DNA of 64,000 nucleotides from Volutella citrinella (taxonomy: Eukaryota > Ascomycota > Sordariomycetes > Hypocreales > Nectriaceae). A model generated the notes under the pieces. The model was not told the origin of the DNA, did not search any database, and was given only the letters and a program-made list of their open reading frames with translations. Shown here one piece after another: positions 12,501 through 22,327 of this stretch. Each line of letters begins with the position of its first letter. The first letter of the stretch is position 1. A program made the translations under genes and the position numbers. Location: assembly GCA_034401135.1 (NCBI GenBank), contig JAWZSP010000001.1:5580001-5644000 (forward strand), read 5' to 3'.

Positions 12501-14056
12501 CTGCATCACCAGCCTCGTACCGTCTTGGAGCTTGGTTCATCAGTCATCAGCTTGCGCACTTTATCACCGTCTATATAATCCATCCTGCAAGGGCCATCTC
12601 GTGGCAAGAAGCGCACTAAGGTCGCAATTCCCACTCCACCGGGTCACTCCAAGGGCCCGGCATGTCTTGGAAGGTTCCACAGATGCGATTGTGGGAGCGG
12701 TGCAGAGAGCGGACCCAGGAGCCTTGCGCAACGCGGTCGAACCAGCGCTGGGCTGGGCATGGGTTGGGCCTCTTGTAAACCCCTGGCCAGTTTTCTCAGA
12801 GTCCAAGCGTCGTACCAACATGCTGCCAAGTTCCTGCCTTTCAGGTGCATTCTGTGCCTGTGCTGTGCCCCTCTGTGCCATTGTTGCCAACCTGCTGTGC
12901 CGCCGGCGAGTAAGAATGGCGGCGAGTCGACGACAGACTATCGGAAGGCGGATGGCGGCGTGTGGGCCGTTGCTTCCTGTTGGTTCATGGTGACTGATTC
13001 TGCCTGCTTTTGCCCATTTGCAGAGGAGCACACGCCTTCTTTCTGGCAATGTCTGCGACATAATATGTCCAGACCAGCGCTGCAAATGCGGCGCCGAGGT
13101 AACCAGTGGAGGCGACGCGAATTTTTCGCCCTGTCAGCCCTGGAAACTTGCCAGCATGCCAGCCACCCCGAGGTGCCCTGAAGCCCCTCCGGCTCCCAGT
13201 CACTACGGTACAGTACCTGTAGTCCTGTACCTCTGCGCCATCTGCATCGGCCCTACTTGGAAGTTGGGCAAGCGAGCTCCCCCAACAGCCCCTCCTCCGC
13301 ACCGGCCATCACGAGCATCGCATCGTTTGTTGATCCATGTGCCTGAAATTGCCCCCTCCCTCGACCCAAGACATCGCCATCTGCACCGGGGGGCCTAGCC
13401 CACCCGCCCACACTCGGGTCATCGCCAAAGAGGGTTTGGACCCGGCTTCCCTCCCAGAGTCGGCAGTCCCATCCATCAATTCGTCAACTTCTCCGATGCA
13501 TGGCGACGACGCCTCCACGGAGCTAGTATCTTGGGCCCAGTCGCTTGCATCTTGCACTCGGCCGGCTGTCTCGCCTCTGCGGCTAACCTGCCCGGCGCCC
13601 CAAGCCATTCGGCGGACATCCACGCACATTCCGCCGCCCTTCCCTCACAAATGTTGCTGCCCTCCAAGACCGCAGTCAGGCGACCCTGACAGCTCCTGGC
13701 AGGTCCTAGCAGCCACCTGAAGCGCCGTCTCCACCCGGCCTTCAACGCATATCAGTCGAGTGGATACCGGAGCCTTGTTTTGTGCTACCAAATGGTTCTT
13801 CTGCCTTGGCCGGACTCTCTCGGGGGGACGTGGACTCAACATGCGGAGCCAGGGCGTGTACCCAACGGCCAGCCAGTCCAAGGGGCGCCGCGGGTGGCTT
13901 GGACGGTTTGTCTGTCGAGAGTCGATCGAATCACTCGTCAACCTTATTATAATGAATCACCCTCGTCGCGCTGCCCTCCGTGGCTGTCTTGCTCCACTCT
14001 CCTGGTTTTGGCTTGTTAGTCGATGGTGAAGGTCAACTTCATCAACATCTCCCAAA
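9591..14056. other. 4.5-kb tract without a supported gene
   Basis: Both strands contain only short frames with no domain, splice-joined homology or consistent composition. Overlapping frames near 12475-13085 exist on both strands but neither resembles a protein family. The region could hold long promoters for the flanking transporter and receptor-like genes, a non-coding RNA, or a very divergent gene. A small tandem repeat lies at 11944-11970. Confidence 0.5.
11944..11970. repeat. Short tandem repeat, ACGACGA unit
   Basis: Three full copies of the 7-mer ACGACGA plus a six-base partial copy lie inside the long non-coding tract between the sugar transporter and the membrane receptor-like gene. 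Confidence 0.85.
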
Positions 14057-15435
14057 ATGCGAAATCCACCAAAGGAGGTACAGGCAAAATGGCCCAAGCC
14101 AAATTACCACGATCCCGTACACCGCGGCCCAGCCCTCCTCATCGTCGAGACCGTCATAATGGCCCTGGCCATCTTGATGGTCCTGACCCGGCTCTACATT
14201 CGAATATTCCGAGTTAACAAGTGTGGCCTAGACGACTGGCTCATGTTTGTTGCAATGGTAATGGTCCATTTACAAAGCATCTTTGGCGACTGTGGCTTGC
14301 TGACATTTTTTGCTCCTCCGTCGGACAGATATTCGGCATTGGCGTGACTATTTGCGTTATCCTGGCCGCCGAGTTGTACGGTTGGAACATCCACGTTTGG
14401 GACTTGACCCCGAAGCAAGCCATAAAGGGACGACAAGTATCATTGGCAGCGCAGACGCTTTTCCTATTCGCCTCTGGAATCCCAAAGATATCCATTCTCG
14501 TCACCTATCTTCGCATAGCGCCAAAGAACTCGTGGCTCCGCCGCGCTACATACACACTCATTGGCCTGGTCATCGTCACCGTCATTGTGTTTCTTTGCAT
14601 TCTTTATACTCAATGCCGGTATGTGGCCTGCCTTCTTAACCGACTTATTCCTGCTGACAGTAAGAAAGACCACTTTCGGCGTACTGGGCTCTGACAGGTA
14701 GTGAAAACTGTTCGGCAGAGGGCCCTGCTATTCTGTAAGTCTTTTTTTACTCTTCTTTTTTTTGTTCTTTCTTTCTCGGCATCGTCATATGGGCCATTGC
14801 TGACATTTTCTCTCTTCAGGGCCCAGGGAATCGTTACTGTTTTGATCGACTTCTTGGTTTGCGTCATCCCCATCCCGACGCTCCTTGGGCTGAAACTGCC
14901 CCTATCCCAACGAATCGCTCTGATCGTGCTCTTCTCGCTTGGATTTGTTGTCGTCTTCGCCTCTTGCATGCGTGCCTACTGGGCTCACTACGTGACCAAC
15001 GAGACATACGACGTCACATGGGAGGGATTCTACCTCTGGATCTGGACGGCGGTCGAGGCAAACTTGGGAATTATTTGCGGCTGTGTTCCCGCACTACGAC
15101 CCCTCTTTAGGAGCGTCTTCCGCTCCAAGTCGAGCAGCTATTATAACCGATACAACGGGTACAACGACTACCACGGATACAACAACGACACCGCTGATAA
15201 GCTACGGAGTGGCACTACGACAAAGGTTGTTGCGACCAACACCCGAAACAGCGTCAGAAGCTGGACGGATACCCTTCAAAGGGGCAACAAAGGCGTACGA
15301 ATCATGGACGAAGAGATCGAGCCCGACCGCCGACGATACAGCAAGAGGCCAAACAGACCGCCTGGCCCGAAGCCAATTATGGAAATGGACTCGTGGCCTT
15401 CACCAAAAGAGCGACTAGACGACGACAAGTTCTAG
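14057..15435 (+). CDS. Fungal rhodopsin-like / PTH11-related integral membrane protein
   Basis: Multi-helix plasma-membrane protein of the fungal 'rhodopsin domain' superfamily, which includes PTH11-like receptors; ligand unknown. Four exons, 14057-14257, 14329-14618, 14669-14734 and 14820-15435, encode 390 residues. The third exon is found by reading frame: the 50-nt intron ends at AAG, giving TQCRPLSAYWALTGSENC, the conserved extracellular Cys/YW region. Other hallmarks are LTRLYIRIF followed by LDDWLMFVAM after helix 1-2, a PKISILVTYLRI segment, and LIDFLVCVIPIPTLLGLKLP in the second half. The cytoplasmic tail (about residues 285-390) carries a Tyr/Asn-rich run (YYNRYNGYNDYHGYNND) and then a basic/acidic Pro-rich end. 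No CFEM domain is present, unlike classical Pth11. Confidence 0.85.
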
Positions 15436-16142
15436 TTGACGAAGCTCCTGTGTATTTTTTCTTTCTTTTGTGTCTTCCCACTTGGGCGTTTGGGGTTTGG
15501 GACGGATCATTGCTGTTCATGGGATACTGGGCAGATGAGCGATAAATTCTAGGCGCGGGAATGGCGAGGCAAGGACAACCGAGAAGAACAACGAGAACTG
15601 AATGATGTACATCAACCGGCTGAATCAAGCCATGGCTGAAAGCTATCAACGAAGCTGTAGCTTAGATATCAAATCAAAACATGGCGCACAAGTTGCACCA
15701 AAAACTATAGCTTTTCACGCATACCGATCCTTCTAAAGTGGCTGGAATGTAGTGGTTCTAATCAACTCATCTCAAAACCGGGCTCTGGCTCTTGACTCGA
15801 CATGAGCATAATGGTTTGCCCTGCCCAACCCCTGAAACGGTCGCCTTGGCCTGCCTTGCTTGCTGAGAATGGAGCCACGCGAAGCGGCTCGCGAGATCAA
15901 TGGGTCGCATAATGTGCGCGACACGTGGCTATTTGCGATCGCCGATGGGTTGGTGAGTGAGACAATACGGCATCATGATGCTTTGCCAGTATGCAATTGG
16001 TGGCAGAGACCGATAAACAAGCCTCTGGTATGCGCCAGATACCTGACGATAGCCGTGATTCGCATGACCTGGCAAGGCAACAAGGGTGCTTCAGCCTTTC
16101 TAATGGTGATGTGATTTGCACATAGTACCTGTGCGCGGGCAT
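15436..16142. other. Convergent intergenic region
   Basis: The 3' ends of the rhodopsin-like gene (plus) and the methyltransferase gene (minus) face each other. I see no gene or clear repeat in it. Confidence 0.5.
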
Positions 16143-16850
16143 CTAGGGCTGGATAGGCTTTGGCCGCAAGAGATAGCAGTAGTGGAAGACGTCTGGGTCT
16201 GTTGGCTTGAGCTTAGGCGTCGGGATCCTGGCAAGAACCTGAACGTCGAATGGGAGGTCAGCCAGGTCGAATCGAAACGCCGAGTAGCTCAGGGCAATCC
16301 AGATGGCGCCGTTAGCGAGACAATGCCGGATGCCAGAAATCATTCGACGCAGCGCCCCTTCGCCGGCGCAGGAGACGGCGTCGGCCGTGCTCTTGTCGAT
16401 GACGAGGTCAAAGCTCTCCGCGAGGTCCAACTGGGTGGCATCCTGGACGGCATACCGCATCTGCACGTCGCCAAAGGCCTGGGCCTCGAGGTCACGGCCC
16501 CGATCAACCGCGAGCGGCTCGTAGTCGATGTTGAGGACGTTCTTGAAGCCGCGCGACCGGAAGTGGTTCTGGAGGTCGCTGGTGCCGGAGCCGACCTGGA
16601 GGATGCGGGCGCCGGCCGCGGCGCTCCGGGTGGGGAACTGGCGAGTGAGCTCGGGCTCGATGACGGCCATGAACTCGGACGAGGACAGCAGCCACTCAAA
16701 GGCCTTCTCCTCGGAGAAGCGGTGGCGCCAGTAGCTCTGCTTGTCGAAGTCGACGGGCATGGCGGAGAAGAGCGCGAGGCGGATCCTGCCGATGATGGGC
16801 GACGTCGGGAGGCTGAGGGGTGGTATTTGAGGCACCGGGGAGGCCATCAC
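16143..16850 (-). CDS. Class I SAM-dependent methyltransferase, METTL13/CSKMT-like
   Basis: Single exon, up to 235 residues. The start of the family match is YWRHRFSEEKAFEWLLSSSE, followed by motif I ARILQVGSGTSDL, NIDYEPLAV (acidic SAM-ribose site), QDATQLDL, and motif IV region FDLVIDKSTADAVSC. This arrangement is that of the METTL13, CSKMT and ECE2-type group, whose known members methylate lysines of proteins such as elongation factor 1A or citrate synthase. The actual substrate here is unknown. Met at 16850 is the first in frame; an internal Met (MPVDFDKQSYW, about residue 31) fits the family start better and may be the real one. No targeting signal is obvious from the internal start. The usual motif I G-x-G is present as GSG, so it should bind SAM. 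Confidence 0.85.
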   Translation of the reverse strand: MMASPVPQIPPLSLPTSPIIGRIRLALFSAMPVDFDKQSYWRHRFSEEKAFEWLLSSSEFMAVIEPELTRQFPTRSAAAGARILQVGSGTSDLQNHFRSRGFKNVLNIDYEPLAVDRGRDLEAQAFGDVQMRYAVQDATQLDLAESFDLVIDKSTADAVSCAGEGALRRMISGIRHCLANGAIWIALSYSAFRFDLADLPFDVQVLARIPTPKLKPTDPDVFHYCYLLRPKPIQP

Positions 16851-18155
16851 GAACTATTCTCTCACGCGGCTAGCCGTTGACAAATGGCGGCGGCCGATGG
16901 GGCCCAAGGGGCTTTGGAGGCGCCTTGGCTCCGTAAGGAATTGGCGATCCATCACTTCGCAGTGTCCAGTTTTCCCCCCGTGGGTCCACAGTAACTGGGA
17001 TTGTGCATGCCGGCAGAAGGCGGTCCCGACACATGGTTGGGTGGACAGGAGGTTGTTGGTGGGTGCTGCACTTTGCTGGTGGTTTTTGCATGATTGATCT
17101 CGAATTTTAGCTGTCCAGGGTCACGAATACATGGCGTGATGAGTAGCGCACTTTCGGAGACGACATAAAGAGCGGAAACAACGCTGTTGGTAGTGCCAGC
17201 CACTGCTTGCTACTTTTTTATAGTGAGGTGGATAGGTTGCTCAATTACTTCTGTAGTGCTGACTGCATGTCGTCGTGGTTGTGGTAATGGAACTCTCACG
17301 TGCCAGGCTGGAGAGCAGTCGATTTGGGCGTAGTTCGTGTCCAATGCGGCCCCTGGAGCTTGACGCCACCAGTCTCAAACGAAACCCATGAACAAGCGCA
17401 GTGTTTATGTCGTGGTGATGCCGCTCGTACAGTCAATAAGTCATTGTCGTACTGTTTTCGCGGATGACGTCGCCTTGCATGGATGCGGGCATGATTGGCA
17501 GGGGCGGGGGACCAGTTCGAGCATGCTAGCGCTACCTATACAGTACTAGCACTGTGCTAGCTCCTAAGAAATGGGCGGCAGACTAGAACTCCAGGCGCGC
17601 GGCCTGCCCAACGGGCCCTCCTTAGGGCCTCCTATTAATAAACCCGCCCAACCACAGTCCCGGGGGCCGACGCGCCAGCCACATCCACTTAGGCGCACTG
17701 TTTCAGCTGCGCCTCGTGAGTGCCGCGTCAACCACCAGCCAAGACCGGGCTCGGCACCAGCTCTCGCAGCCAGGACTCGACAGGAATTTTAACCAGCCGC
17801 AGCCCAGAGTCTGGGAAGCTGACTCTCCCATCGCATTATCAAAAGCCTGGGGCGCATCTGACCGGACTCTACTTCGCCCGAACCAGTTTTCTTTGATTTG
17901 TTTCCTCCCACCGACCCTCGCTTGGCCCTTGCTTGCAACACCATCCACACACGTATATCTTGTTTACGCAATCGCAAGTCGCAGCGCCTCCTCCTGCCTT
18001 GAACCACACCCCGCCTTTTCGGCAACCGAGACCTAGTCACCAGACCCTGAGAATAGAGCCTTTACGCACCTTACTTGGCATCGCATAAACTACAGCATAG
18101 CATCGCATCGCATCGCATCGAATCGAGATAGAACCATCGCATAGCTCTTACGACC
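16851..18155. other. Divergent intergenic region
   Basis: About 1.3 kb between the methyltransferase gene and the M50B-like gene, presumably containing both promoters. Short frames overlap on both strands without family features. A pentanucleotide repeat sits just before the downstream start. Confidence 0.5.
18101..18120. repeat. (CATCG)4 repeat in the 5' leader of the M50B-like gene
   Basis: Four perfect CATCG units end 35 bp before the ATG at 18156, followed by an imperfect unit (AATCG). It probably lies in the 5' UTR. Confidence 0.85.
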
Positions 18156-19078
18156 ATGGCGCCCTCCTCGGCACTACAGCAACTCGGCGAGCGCTTCGTC
18201 GCCAGCGCCCTCGCCCAAGGGTATAGCGCGCTGGGCCGCCGCGACCTCCAAAATCCGACGCACACGCAGAAGGTGACGCTCGGCATCATTGCCGCCTACG
18301 TCGTCATCATCGCCATTCTATGGAACGTCCCCTACGTCCGCATGATCCTCTGGCCCTTCAAGGTACGTCGTCGTCTGCACTGCCCGGGTCGCAAACCCCC
18401 GTGGGCCCACACGGCGCTTGTTCCGCGCAGAGCCGCATCGCAGGCTAACAAGCACATTCGCAGATGCTGGTCATCGCCTTCCACGAGTTTGGACATGCCT
18501 TCATGGCCGTCATGACCGGCGGCAAAGTCAAGTCCATCAGCCTGGACCCCAACGAAGGTGGCGTCACCCATATGCTCGGCGGCAAGAGCGCCTTCACCCT
18601 GCCCGCAGGCTACCTCGGCTCGTCCATCATCGGCGCTCTATTGACATTTTGTGGCTTCAACATTGTCGCCAGCAAAGTCGCCAGCTTCGTCCTTGCTGCC
18701 TGCTTCCTCCTCACTCTCTGGTGGGGCAAGCGTGACTGGCTCACCATCCTGACGATCCTCCTCGCCGTCGGCTTGCTCGTCGCCTGCTGGTTCATCGCTC
18801 ATGCCCAAGCCCTGCGCTTCGTCGTTCTCTTCATCGGCGTCATGTCGTCTCTTTACAGCGTGTGGGACATCTGCGACGACTTGATCCTGCGTAAAGTAAA
18901 CTCGTCGGACGCCAGCCAGTTCGCCAAGCGCTACGGCGGTTCGTCCCAGTGCTGGGGCGTCATCTGGTCCATCATCTCGGTCCTGTTCATGGCCTGTGGC
19001 ATCATTGCTGGTCTGGCCGCATTCTCGCAGTCGTTTGAGCAGCAGGAGAAGGATTCCCAGGGTTTCATTCCCACCTAG
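18156..19078 (+). CDS. Peptidase M50B-like membrane zinc metallopeptidase
   Basis: Predicted intramembrane zinc metallopeptidase-like protein, 273 residues, exons 18156-18362 and 18464-19078 with a 101-nt GT-AG intron. A first hydrophobic segment (about residues 41-62) precedes HEFGH at 76-80, the HExxH zinc motif, embedded in a hydrophobic helix (MLVIAFHEFGHAFMAVM). Four or five further helices follow, including long ones near residues 125-185. A late DICDDLI segment at about 213-219 is where site-2-protease-like families carry a third metal ligand. Length and layout match the fungal and plant M50B-like family (PF13398); no substrate is established for the fungal members. No partner gene is adjacent. 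The start is the first Met after the CATCG repeat. Confidence 0.88.
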
Positions 19079-19618
19079 TGTGCTACGGACGCCTGACTTT
19101 CGGGTTTTTCTTTTTGGGCTGCATCTACTTTGTTGAGCGTTGGATTGATTCATTGACATGGTATTAATGAGGGGTGTGCAAGCGGAAGCAGAGTACGCTA
19201 GAAATGCACAGAGTACAAAGCGTCAGAGTGATGATAATGATGCCGGGGTTGGGAGTATTTACGCCGGTTTGTTATGGAGGTAAATGGAGAGTCATGCCTC
19301 ATGGACGAAGGCTGTGACCACAATTGATACCCTGAAGCATAGGCATGTCTTGGATATGGGCGTTGAGTAGAGCGACTCTCAAATTAAGTTGTCCTGCATT
19401 TGCTATACTACTTGCTGGAGTTTATCCTTTGCTGGACACCCAATCGAGGCAGAACCAGAGACACTTCATGCGCGTCAAGATATCTTTTTTCTGGGCACCC
19501 TAGCTGATCGATGATGACGACACAGCTTGGGCCCTGAATGCTTTGACTCTTTTCTCAGCCTCTGCTGCAAACTCGCACCGGTTCTGAGCTTGCGGATGCT
19601 CGAAGGTGTCGTTGTCGG
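19079..19618. other. Intergenic, start of the accessory stretch
   Basis: Sequence 3' of the M50B-like gene and 3' of the small Cys-rich gene. It is more AT-rich than the sequence to the left, and no gene is seen. Confidence 0.4.
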
Positions 19619-19879
19619 TTATCCGCCACGAGAGAACGGCTTGTAGTCTTTTGCGGCGTACCACTAATAAACCTCATGCCTTTTACCGTTGACAGTGTTG
19701 GTCTTCTCCAGGAAGCCAATACACATGCCAGAATCGTTGAGGGCCAAGACACCTTGGCGTCTCAGCTGACAGCAAGGGAGCTTGCAGAGCGGGTCGACCT
19801 TTGGGTTGCCGGACTCCCAGTATTCTTGGCATGCCCAGTGCGTATACTCGCTCTTGTCGTTGTCGATGATTATAGCCAT
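19619..19879 (-). pseudogene. Small Cys-rich protein, paralogue of 21278-20922, interrupted by in-frame TAG
   Basis: The open frame 19879-19664 encodes 71 residues starting MAIIIDNDKSEYTHWACQEY. It shares a pattern with the intact neighbour 1 kb away: WAC-x14-C, then a Cys pair or C-x2-C, then R-x-x-G, A-L, an SG dipeptide, (V/I)-G-x-LE. After the stop TAG (19666-19664) the same frame continues WYAAKDYKPFSRGG to TAA at 19619. This lines up with FWVVKAKDYSQPVG of the neighbour, so similarity crosses the stop. A GT-AG intron removing the TAG would be 23 nt, or would delete conserved residues. The simplest reading is a nonsense-truncated copy; a functional shortened protein or readthrough remains possible. 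No signal peptide; function unknown. Confidence 0.6.
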
Positions 19880-20921
19880 TATTGAGTCGTTGGTAGGGTT
19901 TCAGTGATGTTGATAATCGTTGCTGTAATTGTGGCGAGTAAGACAAGTAAGATATGCGAAGGGTTGTTTATATGTGCCCAATGGCCTCGTGAATTGGGAT
20001 GCCGGAATAATCAACCCTTGCTTTCAGGGCTGTGATTGAGAGCGGTTCTGAAGTGATAGGCCTACGAATTGTTTTGTTCTTCGGCTTTGATAGGTGATTC
20101 ACATTGCTACTTATGATGATGCCGATTGAATAGAAGGGTGACGCACTTCAGGGCGGCATCGCGACTCAATGGCAGCCTGATTCATGTCAAACTCACCCCT
20201 GATTGTATTCAGCTTGACCCCCCAATTTGTACAAAATAAAACATACGTTTATGTCTTGTCTGAGATTAAATTCTGTTTTTTTTAAGAAGATGTTTCTTGC
20301 CATTGCTTCCTAGTTTAGTTAACCGACCTTCCCCTTCTTGCCTTGGTCCTCGTCAACTGTTTCTGTTTCTCTGGCCAGGAGGCCGGAGCCGGCAGGGGGG
20401 AAGAAGGCGCATTTTTATGCTAATTGGGCCAATCAAGGTTAACAGGCAAGGTTGTCGGCAAGAGTCATCACAGTTGTGCGGCCCGGATGACGCAGTTGCT
20501 TGTTTCTTAGTATTGAGTTTGTATCCGCCTAGCTGGTGAAGTTTCCGAGGGGCCAAATACAGCCAGAGCTGGACTTTTTGCAAAAATAATTAAATGTAAA
20601 ACCCACGATGCTAGGCTCTTGTGATACCAGAATTATCTTGAGACTGGCCATTTCAACACTTTCACATATAGATGAACTCTAGCGGCTTTGGCCTGTGATG
20701 GGAGTCCTCTTTGCACATCCAATCGAGGCATCACGTTATGAACAAAATTTGGCAAGACATTGGGAATGTATTGAGGTAGCTATTCAATCTCTGTCTTCAT
20801 GCATCCGGATGAAATTCATCCTTTGGTGTCAACAGTCCTTTACGAGTTGGGATTCCGCAATGTTGTTTGCCGTGATTGTGGGCTCTGACAACAGTGGTCG
20901 TCTGAGCTGCTGGGAGGCCTA
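19880..20921. other. Intergenic between the two small Cys-rich paralogues
   Basis: About 1 kb of relatively AT-rich DNA with poly-T and poly-A runs (for example 20275-20284). No gene recognised. It contains the promoter of the left copy and the 3' flank of the right copy. Confidence 0.45.
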
Positions 20922-21278
20922 CTAGAAGATTCCCTTAGTGGTATCTGTGTAGGTGTACTGGCCGACGGGCTGCGAATAATCCTTGGCCTTGACCACCCAG
21001 AACTCATCCTCCCGTGGGTGTTCCTTGGACCCTTCAGCGACCTTTTCCCGCTTCAAGCTCTCGAGTGTTCCGACGACGGCGCCGGAAGCGTCGAGAGCCT
21101 CAGTCCCAGCGATACGCACATTCTTGCAGCCGCCGCAAATGGTTTCCGACATGGACTCGTTAATCTGTGCGCATCGTTTGGTGACGAGCTCATTCGGTTC
21201 GCTCAAGGTGCGACGGCATGCCCATTTCACGGCGCCAGGGCAGGTCCCCGGACGTCGAATCACGGTCCGAGAAGACAT
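20922..21278 (-). CDS. Small Cys-rich orphan protein, 118 residues
   Basis: Single-exon gene encoding 118 residues from MSSRTVIRRPGTCPGAVKWA. Five cysteines form C-x7-C-x14-C-x10-C-x2-C in the first half, which could bind a metal or form disulfides. There is no signal peptide, so a cytosolic metal-binding fold is more likely than a secreted disulfide protein. The second half is Lys/Glu-rich, with EDEFWVVKAKDYSQPVGQY near the end. Homology with the interrupted copy at 19879-19619 is clear over Cys spacing, the AL-x-x-SG motif and the W..AKDY end. Selection on shared residues between two copies supports coding. I do not recognise the family. A 16-T run lies 23 bp upstream of the start (poly-A in transcript sense). 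Confidence 0.7.
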   Translation of the reverse strand: MSSRTVIRRPGTCPGAVKWACRRTLSEPNELVTKRCAQINESMSETICGGCKNVRIAGTEALDASGAVVGTLESLKREKVAEGSKEHPREDEFWVVKAKDYSQPVGQYTYTDTTKGIF

Positions 21279-21300
21279 TGCGGATAGATTGACTTTGAAG

Positions 21301-21316
21301 TTTTTTTTTTTTTTTT
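21301..21316. repeat. T16 homopolymer
   Basis: A run of 16 T on the plus strand lies just upstream of the start codon of the small Cys-rich gene. In transcript orientation it is an A-run in the leader or promoter, possibly a nucleosome-excluding tract. Confidence 0.8.
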
Positions 21317-22327
21317 AGTTGGGTTTCGATGATATGGGAAAGTGAATGTGGTTGTGTGTGCGTTGCTTCGGGTTGGGTGTTGAGTTGCTTCGAAAGACTG
21401 GCAGGTTGGTGGTAGAAACGCTGCTTTATATACTTGATGGCCCTTGTGAACAGTCCATTTCGCAGAGCCATTGAATTGACTGTGGAATATTGAGAAGCTT
21501 GTACGCGCTGCGTTCGTGATGGGCTGTCCGCTGCCCAGGCCGTACTGAACATGTTACTTGATGCCTGGGTGATCAACAACCAAGTCACGCGTAAATTGTG
21601 CTAGTTAAACGGCTGAACAGCGCATAATCAAGGCAGGTTTTGGATGGAATAATTGTGTAGTTTGTCATAAGCTGCAGTTGGAAGGATGCTTCGGGCTTGG
21701 CGGGACAGGCAGGTTCTCTTGCTGTTCAAGCCCTAGTCACCAACACAACATCCCTGAGCGCGGCCAATCTCTAATGGCTTGCCGTAGTGGTACTGCACTA
21801 ACTCAGCTGTATTTTAAGATGGCTACACTTGAGGCCTATTCTGTGACAGAGAGCTGTGCTGTGAAGTGTTCGCTAGGTAACGCAGTCAATGGTCGCCCAA
21901 ACGCCTCCGCTGTTCTTCAGCTCATGGCTCTACTTTCCTCGACAGCCACGGGCCAATGCCTACCAGTTTCCAGTGGCGGTGGCAAGTTCATCCGTACTTT
22001 CAATGTTTCAATGCCAATGTTGGAAGGCCTTTCCGTGTTCTTCCCAATGCATGTACCGTCACGCAAGGCTGAGCCAGATCATATTGCCAACAGCCACACA
22101 AATCTGCAGCCTCGCAAAAGACGTACTTTCCTGTGAACTTCATAGCACGTGATGGAGCTTAGTTCATCGCATAATCGGGCTGAACTTGCCCATTTCGCAC
22201 TGAGTCACATCCTTCTGATAATACCAACGATCGCCGATTCTCTGCGCTGGCGGTCTGTTTCTATGTTGATTGCTTTTATTGCATACCCGATATTAGCTGT
22301 CCCAGGAAGTAATCTCAATCTACTTCC
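21317..22327. other. Intergenic before the NLR/ULD-type gene
   Basis: A plus-strand frame at 21678-22136 is open for about 150 codons, but I see no domain, signal peptide or convincing composition, so I do not call it a gene. The rest is relatively AT-rich with no recognised element. Confidence 0.4.

Noticed and set aside
12475..13085. Overlapping 170-codon frames on both strands in the 9.6-14 kb tract
   Set aside because: GC-rich DNA produces long chance frames; neither translation shows a domain, signal peptide or homologous pattern.
21678..22136. 150-codon plus-strand frame upstream of the ULD-type gene
   Set aside because: No recognisable family, no signal peptide, and it covers the probable promoter of the next gene; open frame length alone is not enough.
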